A stretch of DNA of 6,181 nucleotides from Coriobacteriaceae bacterium AM100-PB1-1D-6A (GTDB lineage Bacteria; Actinomycetota; Coriobacteriia; Coriobacteriales; Coriobacteriaceae), in assembly GCA_027660625.1 (NCBI GenBank), contig JAQDNC010000002.1:261991-268171 (forward strand). The letters run 5' to 3'. Made by a program: the position numbers and the translations under genes. This document shows, piece by piece, positions 6,173 to 6,181 of the stretch (position 1 is its first letter; each line of letters starts with the position of its first letter). The notes below the pieces were generated by a model that saw nothing but the letters and a program-made list of their open reading frames with translations, did not search any database and was not told the DNA's origin.

Positions 6173-6181
6173 CGAAGAACG

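Noticed and set aside
1..6181. Search for CRISPR arrays, tRNA genes, transposases, integrases and attachment-site repeats
   Set aside because: No regularly spaced repeats, cloverleaf sequence or mobile-element protein is visible on either strand; the only long repeat is the ugd fragment.

Overview
The window looks like a stretch of a high-GC Gram-positive chromosome, carrying a lower-GC accessory island. The first gene, the 3' 394 codons of a UDP-glucose 6-dehydrogenase (ugd), is strongly GC-biased at third codon positions. The far right end (from about 5,860) is GC-rich again and encodes the signal peptide and first repeat-like segment of a secreted or surface protein. The style of both suggests an actinobacterium of the Coriobacteriia type (gut anaerobes such as Collinsella, Olsenella or Eggerthella relatives). 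That placement is an inference from memory of protein style, not a search result.

Layout: (1) 2-1183 (+), ugd, cut at its 5' end by the window edge. (2) 1237-1276, a 17-bp perfect stem-loop terminator that can serve both strands, ending ugd from the left and abiH from the right. (3) 1384-2490 (-), a full-length AbiH-family abortive-infection protein with its own Shine-Dalgarno, a leader hairpin and a good promoter candidate. (4) 2596-2934 (+), a 339-bp remnant of a second ugd copy, about 91% identical by hand count to 662-1000 and in direct orientation to it. (5) 3095-5624 (+), three AT-richer genes in a row: a 357-aa protein with a HEPN-like R-N-x3-H motif, a 268-aa endonuclease/exonuclease/phosphatase (EEP) family protein with its whole catalytic set, and a 192-aa protein of unknown function that overlaps the EEP gene by 11 nt. 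(6) 5625-5869, a non-coding spacer with weak hairpins. (7) 5870-6172 (+), a truncated or frameshifted secreted protein.

How the parts may work together: AbiH alone is a known phage-defence family. The neighbouring three-gene module combines a putative HEPN RNase-type protein with a metal-dependent EEP hydrolase and a tightly coupled small partner, and I do not recognise it as a named system. With abiH it makes a small defence-type island next to ugd, and the ugd fragment marks a rearrangement at its left part. The three-gene operon is the best candidate here for an undescribed system. Only the EEP and AbiH assignments rest on several clear motifs; the HEPN call rests on one motif in a helical context, and the 192-aa protein has no assigned function.
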